Shown: positions 38,909 to 52,588 of the stretch, one piece after another
Layout of the letters: each line of letters starts with the position of its first letter
How positions within the stretch are numbered: the first letter of the stretch is position 1
Assembly (NCBI GenBank): GCA_037893225.1
Contig: JAZGUH010000279.1
Coordinates: 1,116,001 to 1,180,000 of the forward strand
Length of the DNA: 64,000 bases
Direction: 5' to 3'
Source of the DNA: Hippasteria phrygiana
Lineage: Eukaryota > Echinodermata > Asteroidea > Valvatida > Goniasteridae
The notes under the pieces: generated by a model
Databases searched by the model: none
What the model saw: only the letters and a program-made list of their open reading frames with translations
Told to the model about the DNA's origin: nothing
Made by a program: the position numbers and the translations under genes

Positions 38909-40763
38909 CCCCAGGGAATTTGACAGGCATGGAGCAATAAATAGAAGGTAATATGCACACAGATGTTGGCCGGAAAGAAATCAAACATTGCGAGGTTTGA
39001 ATTTTCTCTACAAGTTTTAACTCTGGGAAGCCGCCGATGATTGCAACATGTAGCGCCCGATCTAAGCTATACATACATGTCAAAATTACTGCATTTGGTT
39101 GATATTTCATGCAATTATGAATGAGTAAAGCAAGTCCATACCCCAGGGAATTTGACAGGCATGGAGCAATAAATAAAAGGTAATATGCACACAGATGTTG
39201 GCCGGAAAGAAAATAAACATTGCGAGGTTTGAATTTTCTCCACAAGTTTGAACTCTAAGAATCCGCCGATGATTGCAACATGTAGCGCCAGATCTAAGCT
39301 ATCCATACATGTCAAAATTACTGCATTTAGTTGATATTTCATGCAATTATAAATGAGTAAAGCAAGTCCATACCCCAGGGAATTTGACAGGCATGGAGCA
39401 ATAAATAGACGGTAATATGCACACAGATGGTGGCCGGAAAGAAAATAAACATTGCGAGGTTTGAATTTTCTCCACAAGTGTTAACTCTAAGAAGCCGCCG
39501 ATAATTGCAACATGTAGCGCCAGATCTAAGCTATCCATACATGTCAAAAATACTGCATTTGGTTGATATTTCATGCAATTATGAATGAATAAAGCAAGTC
39601 CATACCCCAGGGAATTTGACATGCATGGAGCAATAAATAGACGGTAATATGTACACAGATGTTGGCCGGAAAGAAAATAAACATTGCGAGGTTTGAATTT
39701 TCTCTACAAGTTTTAACTCTGGGAAGCCGCCGGTGATTGCAACATGTAGCGCCAGATCTAAGCTATACATACATGTCAAAATTACTGCATTTGGTTGATA
39801 TTTCATGCAATTATGAATGAGTAAAGCAAGTCCATACCCCAGGGAATTTGACAGGCATGGAGCAATAATTAAAAGGTAATCTGCACACAGATGGTGGCCG
39901 GGAAGAAACTAAACATTGCGAGGTTTGAATTTTCTCCACAAGTGTTAACTCTAAGAAGCCGCCGATAATTGCAACATGTAGCGCCAGATCTAAGCTATCC
40001 ATACATGTCAAAATAACTGAATTTGGTTGATATTTCATGCAATTATGAATGAGTAAAGCAAGTCCATACCCCAGGGAATTTGACATGCATGGAGCAATAA
40101 ATAGACGGTAATATGTACACAGATGTTGGCCGGAAAGAAAATAAACATTGCGAGGTTTGAATTTTCTCCACAAGTTTGAACTCTAAGCATCCGCCGATGA
40201 TTGCAACATGTAGCGCCAGATCTAAGCTATCCATACATGTCAAAATTACTGCATTTGGTTGATATTTCATGCAATTATAAATGAGTAAAGCAAGTCCATA
40301 CCCCAGGGAATTTGACAGGCATGGAGCAATAAATAAAAGGTAATATGTACACAGATGGTGGCCGGAAAGAAAATAAACATTGCGAGGTTTGAATTTTCTC
40401 CACAAGTGTTAACTCTAAGAAGCCGCCGATAATTGCAACATGTAGCGCCAGATCTAAGCTATCCATACATGTCAAAATTACTGAATTTTGTTGATATTTC
40501 ATGCAATTATGAATGAGTAAAGCAAGTCCATACCCCAGGGAATTTGACATGCATGGAGCAATAAATAGACGGTAACATGTACACAGATGTTGGCCGGAAA
40601 GAAAATAAACATTGCGAGGTTTGAATTTTCTCCACAAGTTTTAACTCTAAGAAGCCGCCGATGATTGCAACATGTAGCGCCAGATCTAAGCTATCCATAC
40701 ATGTCAAAAGTACTGAATTTGGTTGATATTTCATGCAATTATGAATGAGTAAAGCAAGTCATA
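38909..40763. repeat. Block 26, 8 monomers: Atc, B, C, D, E2c, G, Ht, F
   Basis: Copy of block 23. E2c has A179 (AAAATAACTG, 40015) and G has C120 (AAGCATCC, 40188). Both are shared only with block 28, 2,318 bp on. Confidence 0.88.
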
Positions 40764-41458
40764 CCCCAGGGAATTTGACAGGCATGGAGCAATAAATAGA
40801 AGGTAATATGCACACAGATGTTGGCCGGAAAGAAAATAAACATTGCGAGGTTTGAATTTTCTCTACAAGTTTTAACTCTGGGAAGCCGCCGATGATTGCA
40901 ACATGTAGCGCCCGATCTAAGCTATACATACATGTCAAAATTACTGCATTTGGTTGATATTTCATGCAATTATGAATGAGTAAAGCAAGTCCATACCCCA
41001 GGGAATTTGACAGGCATGGAGCAATAAATAAAAGGTAATATGCACACAGATGGTGGCCGGAAAGAAAATAAACATTGCGAGGTTTGAATTTTCTCCACAA
41101 GTGTTAACTCTAAGAAGCCGCCGATAATTGCAACATGTAGCGCCAGATCTAAGCTATCCATACATGTCAAAATTACTGAATTTTGTTGATATGTCATGCA
41201 ATTATGAATGAGTAAAGCAAGTCCATACCCCAGGGAATTTGACATGCATGGAGCAATAAATAGACGGTAACATGTACACAGATGTTGGCCGGAAAGAAAA
41301 TAAACATTGCGAGGTTTGAATTTTCTCCACAAGTTTTAACTCTAAGAAGCCGCCGATGATTGCAACATGTAGCGCCAGATCTAAGCTATCCATACATGTC
41401 AAAAGTACTGAATTTGGTTGATATTTCATGCAATTATGAATGAGTAAAGCAAGTCATA
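40764..41458. repeat. Block 27, trimer A-He-F, 695 bp
   Basis: A reduced block of A, an H monomer with G198, and F. The same trimer occurs at 43082 and 51894. Confidence 0.89.
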
Positions 41459-43081
41459 CCCCAGGGAATTTGACAGGCATGGAGCAATAAATAGAAGGTA
41501 ATATGCACACAGATGTTGGCCGGAAAGAAAATAAACATTGCGAGGTTTGAATTTTCTCTACAAGTTTTAACTCTGGGAAGCCGCCGATGATTGCAACATG
41601 TAGCGCCCGATCTAAGCTATACATACATGTCAAAATTACTGCATTTAGTTGATATTTCATGCAATTATAAATGAGTAAAGCAAGTCCATACCCCAGGGAA
41701 TTTGACAGGCATGGAGCAATAAATAGACGGTAATATGCACACAGATGGTGGCCGGAAAGAAAATAAACATTGCGAGGTTTGAATTTTCTCCACAAGTGTT
41801 AACTCTAAGAAGCCGCCGATAATTGCAACATGTAGCGCCAGATCTAAGCTATCCATACATGTCAAAAATACTGCATTTGGTTGATATTTCATGCAATTAT
41901 GAATGAATAAAGCAAGTCCATACCCCAGGGAATTTGACATGCATGGAGCAATAAATAGACGGTAATATGTACACAGATGTTGGCCGGAAAGAAAATAAAC
42001 ATTGCGAGGTTTGAATTTTCTCTACAAGTTTTAACTCTGGGAAGCCGCCGGTGATTGCAACATGTAGCGCCAGATCTAAGCTATACATACATGTCAAAAT
42101 TACTGCATTTGGTTGATATTTCATGCAATTATGAATGAGTAAAGCAAGTCCATACCCCAGGGAATTTGACAGGCATGGAGCAATAATTAAAAGGTAATCT
42201 GCACACAGATGGTGGCCGGGAAGAAACTAAACATTGCGAGGTTTGAATTTTCTCCACAAGTGTTAACTCTAAGAAGCCGCCGATAATTGCAACATGTAGC
42301 GCCAGATCTAAGCTATCCATACATGTCAAAATAACTGAATTTGGTTGATATTTCATGCAATTATGAATGAGTAAAGCAAGTCCATACCCCAGGGAATTTG
42401 ACATGCATGGAGCAATAAATAGACGGTAATATGTACACAGATGTTGGCCGGAAAGAAAATAAACATTGCGAGGTTTGAATTTTCTCCACAAGTTTGAACT
42501 CTAAGCATCCGCCGATGATTGCAACATGTAGCGCCAGATCTAAGCTATCCATACATGTCAAAATTACTGCATTTGGTTGATATTTCATGCAATTATAAAT
42601 GAGTAAAGCAAGTCCATACCCCAGGGAATTTGACAGGCATGGAGCAATAAATAAAAGGTAATATGTACACAGATGGTGGCCGGAAAGAAAATAAACATTG
42701 CGAGGTTTGAATTTTCTCCACAAGTGTTAACTCTAAGAAGCCGCCGATAATTGCAACATGTAGCGCCAGATCTAAGCTATCCATACATGTCAAAATTACT
42801 GAATTTTGTTGATATTTCATGCAATTATGAATGAGTAAAGCAAGTCCATACCCCAGGGAATTTGACATGCATGGAGCAATAAATAGACGGTAACATGTAC
42901 ACAGATGTTGGCCGGAAAGAAAATAAACATTCCGAGGTTTGAATTTTCTCCACAAGTTTTAACTCTAAGAAGCCGCCGATGATTGCAACATGTAGCGCCA
43001 GATCTAAGCTATCCATACATGTCAAAAGTACTGAATTTGGTTGATATTTCATGCAATTATGAATGAGTAAAGCAAGTCATA
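41459..43081. repeat. Block 28, 7 monomers: A/B, C, D, E2c, G, Ht, F
   Basis: It carries A179 (42333) and C120 (42506), as block 26. F has a single-copy G-to-C at 42932 (CATTCCGAGG). Confidence 0.88.
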
Positions 43082-43776
43082 CCCCAGGGAATTTGACAGG
43101 CATGGAGCAATAAATAGAAGGTAATATGCACACAGATGTTGGCCGGAAAGAAAATAAACATTGCGAGGTTTGAATTTTCTCTACAAGTTTTAACTCTGGG
43201 AAGCCGCCGATGATTGCAACATGTAGCGCCCGATCTAAGCTATACATACATGTCAAAATTACTGCATTTGGTTGATATTTCATGCAATTATGAATGAGTA
43301 AAGCAAGTCCATACCCCAGGGAATTTGACAGGCATGGAGCAATAAATAAAAGGTAATATGCACACAGATGGTGGCCGGAAAGAAAATAAACATTGCGAGG
43401 TTTGAATTTTCTCCACAAGTGTTAACTCTAAGAAGCCGCCGATAATTGCAACATGTAGCGCCAGATCTAAGCTATCCATACATGTCAAAATTACTGAATT
43501 TTGTTGATATGTCATGCAATTATGAATGAGTAAAGCAAGTCCATACCCCAGGGAATTTGACATGCATGGAGCAATAAATAGACGGTAACATGTACACAGA
43601 TGTTGGCCGGAAAGAAAATAAACATTGCGAGGTTTGAATTTTCTCCACAAGTTTTAACTCTAAGAAGCCGCCGATGATTGCAACATGTAGCGCCAGATCT
43701 AAGCTATCCATACATGTCAAAAGTACTGAATTTGGTTGATATTTCATGCAATTATGAATGAGTAAAGCAAGTCATA
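43082..43776. repeat. Block 29, trimer A-He-F, 695 bp
   Basis: Copy of block 27 at an offset of 2,318 bp. Confidence 0.89.
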
Positions 43777-46559
43777 CCCCAGGGAATTTGACAGGCATGG
43801 AGCAATAAATAGAAGGTAATATGCACACAGATGTTGGCCGGAAAGAAAATAAACATTGCGAGGTTTGAATTTTCTCTACAAGTTTTAACTCTGGGAAGCC
43901 GCCGATGATTGCAACATGTAGCGCCCGATCTAAGCTATACATACATGTCAAAATTACTGCATTTAGTTGATATTTCATGCAATTATAAATGAGTAAAGCA
44001 AGTCCATACCCCAGGGAATTTGACAGGCATGGAGCAATAAATAGACGGTAATATGCACACAGATGGTGGCCGGAAAGAAAATAAACATTGCGAGGTTTGA
44101 ATTTTCTCCACAAGTGTTAACTCTAAGAAGCCGCCGATAATTGCAACATGTAGCGCCAGATCTAAGCTATCCATACATGTCAAAAATACTGCATTTGGTT
44201 GATATTTCATGCAATTATGAATGAATAAAGCAAGTCCATACCCCAGGGAATTTGACATGCATGGAGCAATAAATAGACGGTAATATGTACACAGATGTTG
44301 GCCGGAAAGAAAATAAACATTGCGAGGTTTGAATTTTCTCTACAAGTTTTAACTCTGGGAAGCCGCCGGTGATTGCAACATGTAGCGCCAGATCTAAGCT
44401 ATACATACATGTCAAAATTACTGCATTTGGTTGATATTTCATGCAATTATGAATGAGTAAAGCAAGTCCATACCCCAGGGAATTTGACAGGCATGGAGCA
44501 ATAATTAAAAGGTAATCTGCACACAGATGGTGGCCGGGAAGAAAATAAACATTGCGAGGTTTGAATTTTCTCCACAAGTGTTAACTCTAAGAAGCCGCCG
44601 ATAATTGCAACATGTAGCGCCAGATCTAAGCTATCCATACATGTCAAAAGTACTGAATTTGGTTGATATTTCATGCAATTATGAATGAGTAAAGCAAGTC
44701 CATACCCCAGGGAATTTGACATGCATGGAGCAATAAATAGACGGTAATATGTACACAGATGTTGGCCGGAAAGAAAATAAACATTGCGAGGTTTGAATTT
44801 TCTCTACAAGTTTTAACTCTGGGAAGCCGCCGATGATTGCAACATGTAGCGCCCGATCTAAGCTATACATACATGTCAAAATTACTGCATTTGGTTGATA
44901 TTTCATGCAATTATGAATGAGTAAAGCAAGTCCATACCCCAGGGAATTTGACAGGCATGGAGCAATAAATAAAAGGTAATATGCACACAGATGTTGGCCG
45001 GAAAGAAAATAAACATTGCGAGGTTTGAATTTTCTCCACAAGTTTGAACTCTAAGAATCCGCCGATGATTGCAACATGTAGCGCCAGATCTAAGCTATCC
45101 ATACATGTCAAAATTACTGCATTTAGTTGATATTTCATGCAATTATAAATGAGTAAAGCAAGTCCATACCCCAGGGAATTTGACAGGCATGGAGCAATAA
45201 ATAGAAGGTAATATGCACACAGATGGTGGCCGGAAAGAAAATAAACATTGCGAGGTTTGAATTTTCTCCACAAGTGTTAACTCTAAGAAGCCGCCGATAA
45301 TTGCAACATGTAGCGCCAGATCTAAGCTATCCATACATGTCAAAAATACTGCATTTGGTTGATATTTCATGCAATTATGAATGAATAAAGCAAGTCCATA
45401 CCCCAGGGAATTTGACATGCATGGAGCAATAAATAGACGGTAATATGTACACAGATGTTGGCCGGAAAGAAAATAAACATTGCGAGGTTTGAATTTTCTC
45501 TACAAGTTTTAACTCTGGGAAGCCGCCGGTGATTGCAACATGTAGCGCCAGATCTAAGCTATACATACATGTCAAAATTACTGCATTTGGTTGATATTTC
45601 ATGCAATTATGAATGAGTAAAGCAAGTCCATACCCCAGGGAATTTGACAGGCATGGAGCAATAATTAAAAGGTAATCTGCACACAGATGGTGGCCGGGAA
45701 GAAACTAAACATTGCGAGGTTTGAATTTTCTCCACAAGTGTTAACTCTAAGAAGCCGCCGATAATTGCAACATGTAGCGCCAGATCTAAGCTATCCATAC
45801 ATGTCAAAATTACTGAATTTGGTTGATATTTCATGCAATTATGAATGAGTAAAGCAAGTCCATACCCCAGGGAATTTGACATGCATGGAGCAATAAATAG
45901 ACGGTAATATGTACACAGATGTTGGCCGGAAAGAAAATAAACATTGCGAGGTTTGAATTTTCTCCACAAGTTTGAACTCTAAGAATCCGCCGATGATTGC
46001 AACATGTAGCGCCAGATCTAAGCTATCCATACATGTCAAAATTACTGCATTTGGTTGATATTTCATGCAATTATAAATGAGTAAAGCAAGTCCATACCCC
46101 AGGGAATTTGACAGGCATGGAGCAATAAATAAAAGGTAATATGTACACAGATGGTGGCCGGAAAGAAAATAAACATTGCGAGGTTTGAATTTTCTCCACA
46201 AGTGTTAACTCTAAGAAGCCGCCGATAATTGCAACATGTAGCGCCAGATCTAAGCTATCCATACATGTCAAAATTACTGAATTTTGTTGATATTTCATGC
46301 AATTATGAATGAGTAAAGCAAGTCCATACCCCAGGGAATTTGACATGCATGGAGCAATAAATAGACGGTAACATGTACACAGATGTTGGCCGGAAAGAAA
46401 ATAAACATTGCGAGGTTTGAATTTTCTCCACAAGTTTTAACTCTAAGAAGCCGCCGATGATTGCAACATGTAGCGCCAGATCTAAGCTATCCATACATGT
46501 CAAAAGTACTGAATTTGGTTGATATTTCATGCAATTATGAATGAGTAAAGCAAGTCATA
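43777..46559. repeat. Block 30, 12 monomers: A/B, C, D, E2, D/A, B, C, D, E2c, G, Ht, F
   Basis: The E2 copy at 44473 has G178. The D/A chimera at 44705 has T18, C38 and T48 from D but A129 and C150 from A, and is followed by B, the normal successor of A. C at 45169 has A38 instead of C38. Confidence 0.86.
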
Positions 46560-49500
46560 CCCCAGGGAATTTGACAGGCATGGAGCAATAAATAGAAGGT
46601 AATATGCACACAGATGTTGGCCGGAAAGAAAATAAACATTGCGAGGTTTGAATTTTCTCTACAAGTTTTAACTCTGGGAAGCCGCCGATGATTGCAACAT
46701 GTAGCGCCCGATCTAAGCTATACATACATGTCAAAATTACTGCATTTGGTTGATATTTCATGCAATTATGAATGAGTAAAGCAAGTCCATACCCCAGGGA
46801 ATTTGACAGGCATGGAGCAATAAATAAAAGGTAATATGCACACAGATGTTGGCCGGAAAGAAAATAAACATTGCGAGGTTTGAATTTTCTCCACAAGTGT
46901 TAACTCTAAGAAGCCGCCGATAATTGCAACATGTAGCGCCAGATCTAAGCTATCCATACATGTCAAAAATACTGCATTTGGTTGATATTTCATGCAATTA
47001 TGAATGAATAAAGCAAGTCCATACCCCAGGGAATTTGACATGCATGGAGCAATAAATAGACGGTAATATGTACACAGATGTTGGCCGGAAAGAAAATAAA
47101 CATTGCGAGGTTTGAATTTTCTCTACAAGTTTTAACTCTGGGAAGCCGCCGGTGATTGCAACATGTAGCGCCAGATCTAAGCTATACATACATGTCAAAA
47201 TTACTGCATTTGGTTGATATTTCATGCAATTATGAATGAGTAAAGCAAGTCCATACCCCAGGGAATTTGACAGGCATGGAGCAATAATTAAAAGGTAATC
47301 TGCACACAGATGGTGGCCGGGAAGAAAATAAACATTGCGAGGTTTGAATTTTCTCCACAAGTGTTAACTCTAAGAAGCCGCCGATAATTGCAACATGTAG
47401 CGCCAGATCTAAGCTATCCATACATGTCAAAATTACTGAATTTGGTTGATATTTCATGCAATTATGAATGAGTAAAGCAAGTCCATACCCCAGGGAATTT
47501 GACATGCATGGAGCAATAAATAGACGGTAATATGTACACAGATGTTGGCCGGAAAGAAAATAAACATTGCGAGGTTTGAATTTTCTCCACAAGTTTGAAC
47601 TCTAAGAATCCGCCGATGATTGCAACATGTAGCGCCAGATCTAAGCTATCCATACATGTCAAAATTACTGCATTTGGTTGATATTTCATGCAATTATAAA
47701 TGAGTAAAGCAAGTCCATACCCCAGGGAATTTGACAGGCATGGAGCAATAAATAAAAGGTAATATGCACACAGATGGTGGCCGGAAAGAAAATAAACATT
47801 GCGAGGTTTGAATTTTCTCCACAAGTGTTAACTCTAAGAAGCCGCCGATAATTGCAACATGTAGCGCCAGATCTAAGCTATCCATACATGTCAAAAGTAC
47901 TGAATTTGGTTGATATTTCATGCAATTATGAATGAGTAAAGCAAGTCCATACCCCAGGGAATTTGACATGCATGGAGCAATAAATAGACGGTAACATGTA
48001 CACAGATGTTGGCCGGAAAGAAAATAAACATTGCGAGGTTTGAATTTTCTCCACAAGTGTTAACTCTAAGAAGCCGCCGATAATTGCAACATGTAGCGCC
48101 AGATCTAAGCTATCCATACATGTCGAAAATACTGCATTTGGTTGATATTTCATGCAATTATGAATGAATAAAGCAAGTCCATACCCCAGGGAATTTGACA
48201 TGCATGGAGCAATAAATAGACGGTAATATGTACACAGATGTTGGCCGGAAAGAAAATAAACATTGCGAGGTTTGAATTTTCTCTACAAGTTTTAACTCTG
48301 GGAAGCCGCCGGTGATTGCAACATGTAGCGCCAGATCTAAGCTATACATACATGTCAAAATTACTGCATTTGGTTGATATTTCATGCAATTATGAATGAG
48401 TAAAGCAAGTCCATACCCCAGGGAATTTGACAGGCATGGAGCAATAATTAAAAGGTAATCTGCACACAGATGGTGGCCGGGAAGAAAATAAACATTGCGA
48501 GGTTTGAATTTTCTCCACAAGTGTTAACTCTAAGAAGCCGCCGATAATTGCAACATGTAGCGCCAGATCTAAGCTATCCATACATGTCAAAATTACTGAA
48601 TTTGGTTGATATTTCATGCAATTATGAATGAGTAAAGCAAGTCCATACCCCAGGGAATTTGACATGCATGGAGCAATAAATAGACGGTAATATGTACACA
48701 GATGTTGGCCGGAAAGAAAATAAACATTTCGAGGTTTGAATTTTCTCCACAAGTTTTAACTCTAAGAATCCGCCGATGATTGCAACATGTAGCGCCAGAT
48801 CTAAGCTATCCATACATGTCAAAATTACTGCATTTGGTTGATATTTCATGCAATTATAAATGAGTAAAGCAAGTCCATACCCCAGGGAATTTGACAGGCA
48901 TGGAGCAATAAATAAAAGGTAATATGCACACAGATGGTGGCCGGAAAGAAAATAAACATTGCAAGGTTTGAATTTTCTCCACAAGTGTTAACTCTAAGAA
49001 GCCGCCGATAATTGCAACATGTAGCGCCAGATCTAAGCTATCCATACATGTCAAAAGTACTGAATTTGGTTGATATTTCATGCAATTATGAATGAGTAAA
49101 GCAAGTCCATACCCCAGGGAATTTGACATGCATGGAGCAATAAATAGACGGTAACATGTACACAGATGTTGGCCGGAAAGAAAATAAACATTGCGAGGTT
49201 TGAATTTTCTCCACAAGTTTTAACTCTGGGAAGCCGCCGATGATTGCAACATGTAGCGCCCGATCTAAGCTATCCATACATGTCAAAAATACTGCATTTG
49301 GTTGATATTTCATGCAATTATGAATGAGTAAAGCAAGTCCATACCCCAGGGAATTTGACAGGCATGGAGCAATAATTAAAAGGTAATCTGCACACAGATG
49401 GTGGCCGGGAAGAAAATAAACATTGCGAGGTTTGAATTTTCTCCACAAGTGTTAACTCTAAGAAGCCGCCGATAATTGCAACATGTAGCGCCAGATCTAA

Positions 49501-50038
49501 GCTATCGATACATGTCAAAATTACTGCATTTGGTTGATATTTCATGCAATTATGAATGAGTAAAGCAAGTCCATACCCCAGGGAATTTGACATGCATGGA
49601 GCAATAAATAGACGGTAATATGTACACAGATCTTGGCCGGAAAGAAAATAAACATTGCGAGGTTTGAATTTTCTCCACAAGTTTGAACTCTCAGAAGCCG
49701 CCGATAATTGCAACATGTAGCGCCAGATCTAAGCTATCCATACATGTCAAAATTACTGAATTTGGTTGATATTTCATGCAATTATGAATGAGTAAAGCAA
49801 GTCCATACCCCAGGGAATTTGACATGCATGGAGCAATAAATAGACGGTAATATGTACACAGATGTTGGCCGGAAAGAAAATAAACATTGCGAGGTTTGAA
49901 TTTTCTCCACAAGTTTGAACTCTAAGAATCCGCCGATGATTGCAACATGTAGCGCCAGATCTAAGCTATCCATACATGTCAAAAGTACTGCATTTGGTTG
50001 ATATTTCATGCAATTATGAATGAGTAAAGCAAGTCATA
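46560..50038. repeat. Block 31, 15 monomers, the longest run without the deletion
   Basis: The order is A, B/C, D, E2, G, Hg, F/C, D, E2, G, Hg, F/A/C, I, J, G/F. Two F fronts (47952 and 49112) have lost the deletion through chimera formation. Private marks are G175 (TGTCGAAAAT, 48125), A84 (TTGCAAGG, 48963) and C118 (CTCTCAGAAG, 49692). The final monomer is a G body with G178 and the deletion. A single-copy change lies at 48729 (CATTTCGAGG). Confidence 0.86.
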
Positions 50039-51893
50039 CCCCAGGGAATTTGACAGGCATGGAGCAATAAATAGAAGGTAATATGCACACAGATGTTGGC
50101 CGGAAAGAAATCAAACATTGCGAGGTTTGAATTTTCTCTACAAGTTTTAACTCTGGGAAGCCGCCGATGATTGCAACATGTAGCGCCCGATCTAAGCTAT
50201 ACATACATGTCAAAATTACTGCATTTGGTTGATATTTCATGCAATTATGAATGAGTAAAGCAAGTCCATACCCCAGGGAATTTGACAGGCATGGAGCAAT
50301 AAATAAAAGGTAATATGCACACAGATGTTGGCCGGAAAGAAAATAAACATTGCGAGGTTTGAATTTTCTCCACAAGTTTGAACTCTAAGAATCCGCCGAT
50401 GATTGCAACATGTAGCGCCAGATCTAAGCTATCCATACATGTCAAAATTACTGCATTTAGTTGATATTTCATGCAATTATAAATGAGTAAAGCAAGTCCA
50501 TACCCCAGGGAATTTGACAGGCATGGAGCAATAAATAGACGGTAATATGCACACAGATGGTGGCCGGAAAGAAAATAAACATTGCGAGGTTTGAATTTTC
50601 TCCACAAGTGTTAACTCTAAGAAGCCGCCGATAATTGCAACATGTAGCGCCAGATCTAAGCTATCCATACATGTCAAAAATACTGCATTTGGTTGATATT
50701 TCATGCAATTATGAATGAATAAAGCAAGTCCATACCCCAGGGAATTTGACATGCATGGAGCAATAAATAGACGGTAATATGTACACAGATGTTGGCCGGA
50801 AAGAAAATAAACATTGCGAGGTTTGAATTTTCTCTACAAGTTTTAACTCTGGGAAGCCGCCGGTGATTGCAACATGTAGCGCCAGATCTAAGCTATACAT
50901 ACATGTCAAAATTACTGCATTTGGTTGATATTTCATGCAATTATGAATGAGTAAAGCAAGTCCATACCCCAGGGAATTTGACAGGCATGGAGCAATAATT
51001 AAAAGGTAATCTGCACACAGATGGTGGCCGGGAAGAAACTAAACATTGCGAGGTTTGAATTTTCTCCACAAGTGTTAACTCTAAGAAGCCGCCGATAATT
51101 GCAACATGTAGCGCCAGATCTAAGCTATCCATACATGTCAAAATTACTGAATTTGGTTGATATTTCATGCAATTATGAATGAGTAAAGCAAGTCCATACC
51201 CCAGGGAATTTGACATGCATGGAGCAATAAATAGACGGTAATATGTACACAGATGTTGGCCGGAAAGAAAATAAACATTGCGAGGTTTGAATTTTCTCCA
51301 CAAGTTTGAACTCTAAGAATCCGCCGATGATTGCAACATGTAGCGCCAGATCTAAGCTATCCATACATGTCAAAATTACTGCATTTGGTTGATATTTCAT
51401 GCAATTATAAATGAGTAAAGCAAGTCCATACCCCAGGGAATTTGACAGGCATGGAGCAATAAATAAAAGGTAATATGTACACAGATGGTGGCCGGAAAGA
51501 AAATAAACATTGCGAGGTTTGAATTTTCTCCACAAGTGTTAACTCTAAGAAGCCGCCGATAATTGCAACATGTAGCGCCAGATCTAAGCTATCCATACAT
51601 GTCAAAATTACTGAATTTTGTTGATATTTCATGCAATTATGAATGAGTAAAGCAAGTCCATACCCCAGGGAATTTGACATGCATGGAGCAATAAATAGAC
51701 GGTAACATGTACACAGATGTTGGCCGGAAAGAAAATAAACATTGCGAGGTTTGAATTTTCTCCACAAGTTTTAACTCTAAGAAGCCGCCGATGATTGCAA
51801 CATGTAGCGCCAGATCTAAGCTATCCATACATGTCAAAAGTACTGAATTTGGTTGATATTTCATGCAATTATGAATGAGTAAAGCAAGTCATA
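50039..51893. repeat. Block 32, 8 monomers: Atc, B, C, D, E2c, G, Ht, F
   Basis: Same order as blocks 23 and 26, without A179 and C120, so it is closer to block 23. Confidence 0.88.
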
Positions 51894-52588
51894 CCCCAGG
51901 GAATTTGACAGGCATGGAGCAATAAATAGAAGGTAATATGCACACAGATGTTGGCCGGAAAGAAAATAAACATTGCGAGGTTTGAATTTTCTCTACAAGT
52001 TTTAACTCTGGGAAGCCGCCGATGATTGCAACATGTAGCGCCCGATCTAAGCTATACATACATGTCAAAATTACTGCATTTGGTTGATATTTCATGCAAT
52101 TATGAATGAGTAAAGCAAGTCCATACCCCAGGGAATTTGACAGGCATGGAGCAATAAATAAAAGGTAATATGCACACAGATGGTGGCCGGAAAGAAAATA
52201 AACATTGCGAGGTTTGAATTTTCTCCACAAGTGTTAACTCTAAGAAGCCGCCGATAATTGCAACATGTAGCGCCAGATCTAAGCTATCCATACATGTCAA
52301 AATTACTGAATTTTGTTGATATGTCATGCAATTATGAATGAGTAAAGCAAGTCCATACCCCAGGGAATTTGACATGCATGGAGCAATAAATAGACGGTAA
52401 CATGTACACAGATGTTGGCCGGAAAGAAAATAAACATTGCGAGGTTTGAATTTTCTCCACAAGTTTTAACTCTAAGAAGCCGCCGATGATTGCAACATGT
52501 AGCGCCAGATCTAAGCTATCCATACATGTCAAAAGTACTGAATTTGGTTGATATTTCATGCAATTATGAATGAGTAAAGCAAGTCATA
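51894..52588. repeat. Block 33, trimer A-He-F, 695 bp
   Basis: Third copy of the trimer. It lies 8,812 bp (38 monomers minus 4) after block 29. Confidence 0.89.

Larger units (their letters stand above)
39837..44472. repeat. Two 10-monomer units of 2,318 bp
   Basis: The unit is E2c-G-Ht-F, A-He-F, A/B-C-D, at 39837-42154 and 42155-44472. Private A179 and C120 are in both copies at exactly 2,318 bp. The next E2 (44473) lacks them and C73, so the repeat ends there. Confidence 0.85.
41459..50038. repeat. Super-unit copy 1, 37 monomers, 8,580 bp
   Basis: Blocks 28-31. Aligned monomer by monomer with 50039-58386, the type order matches apart from three one-monomer differences (A/B against Atc-B; E2, D/A against E2; A, B/C against B/C) and a few changed subtypes. 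Private variants G175, A84, C118 and the G178-bearing G are shared at offsets of 8,347 or 8,348 bp. Confidence 0.82.
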
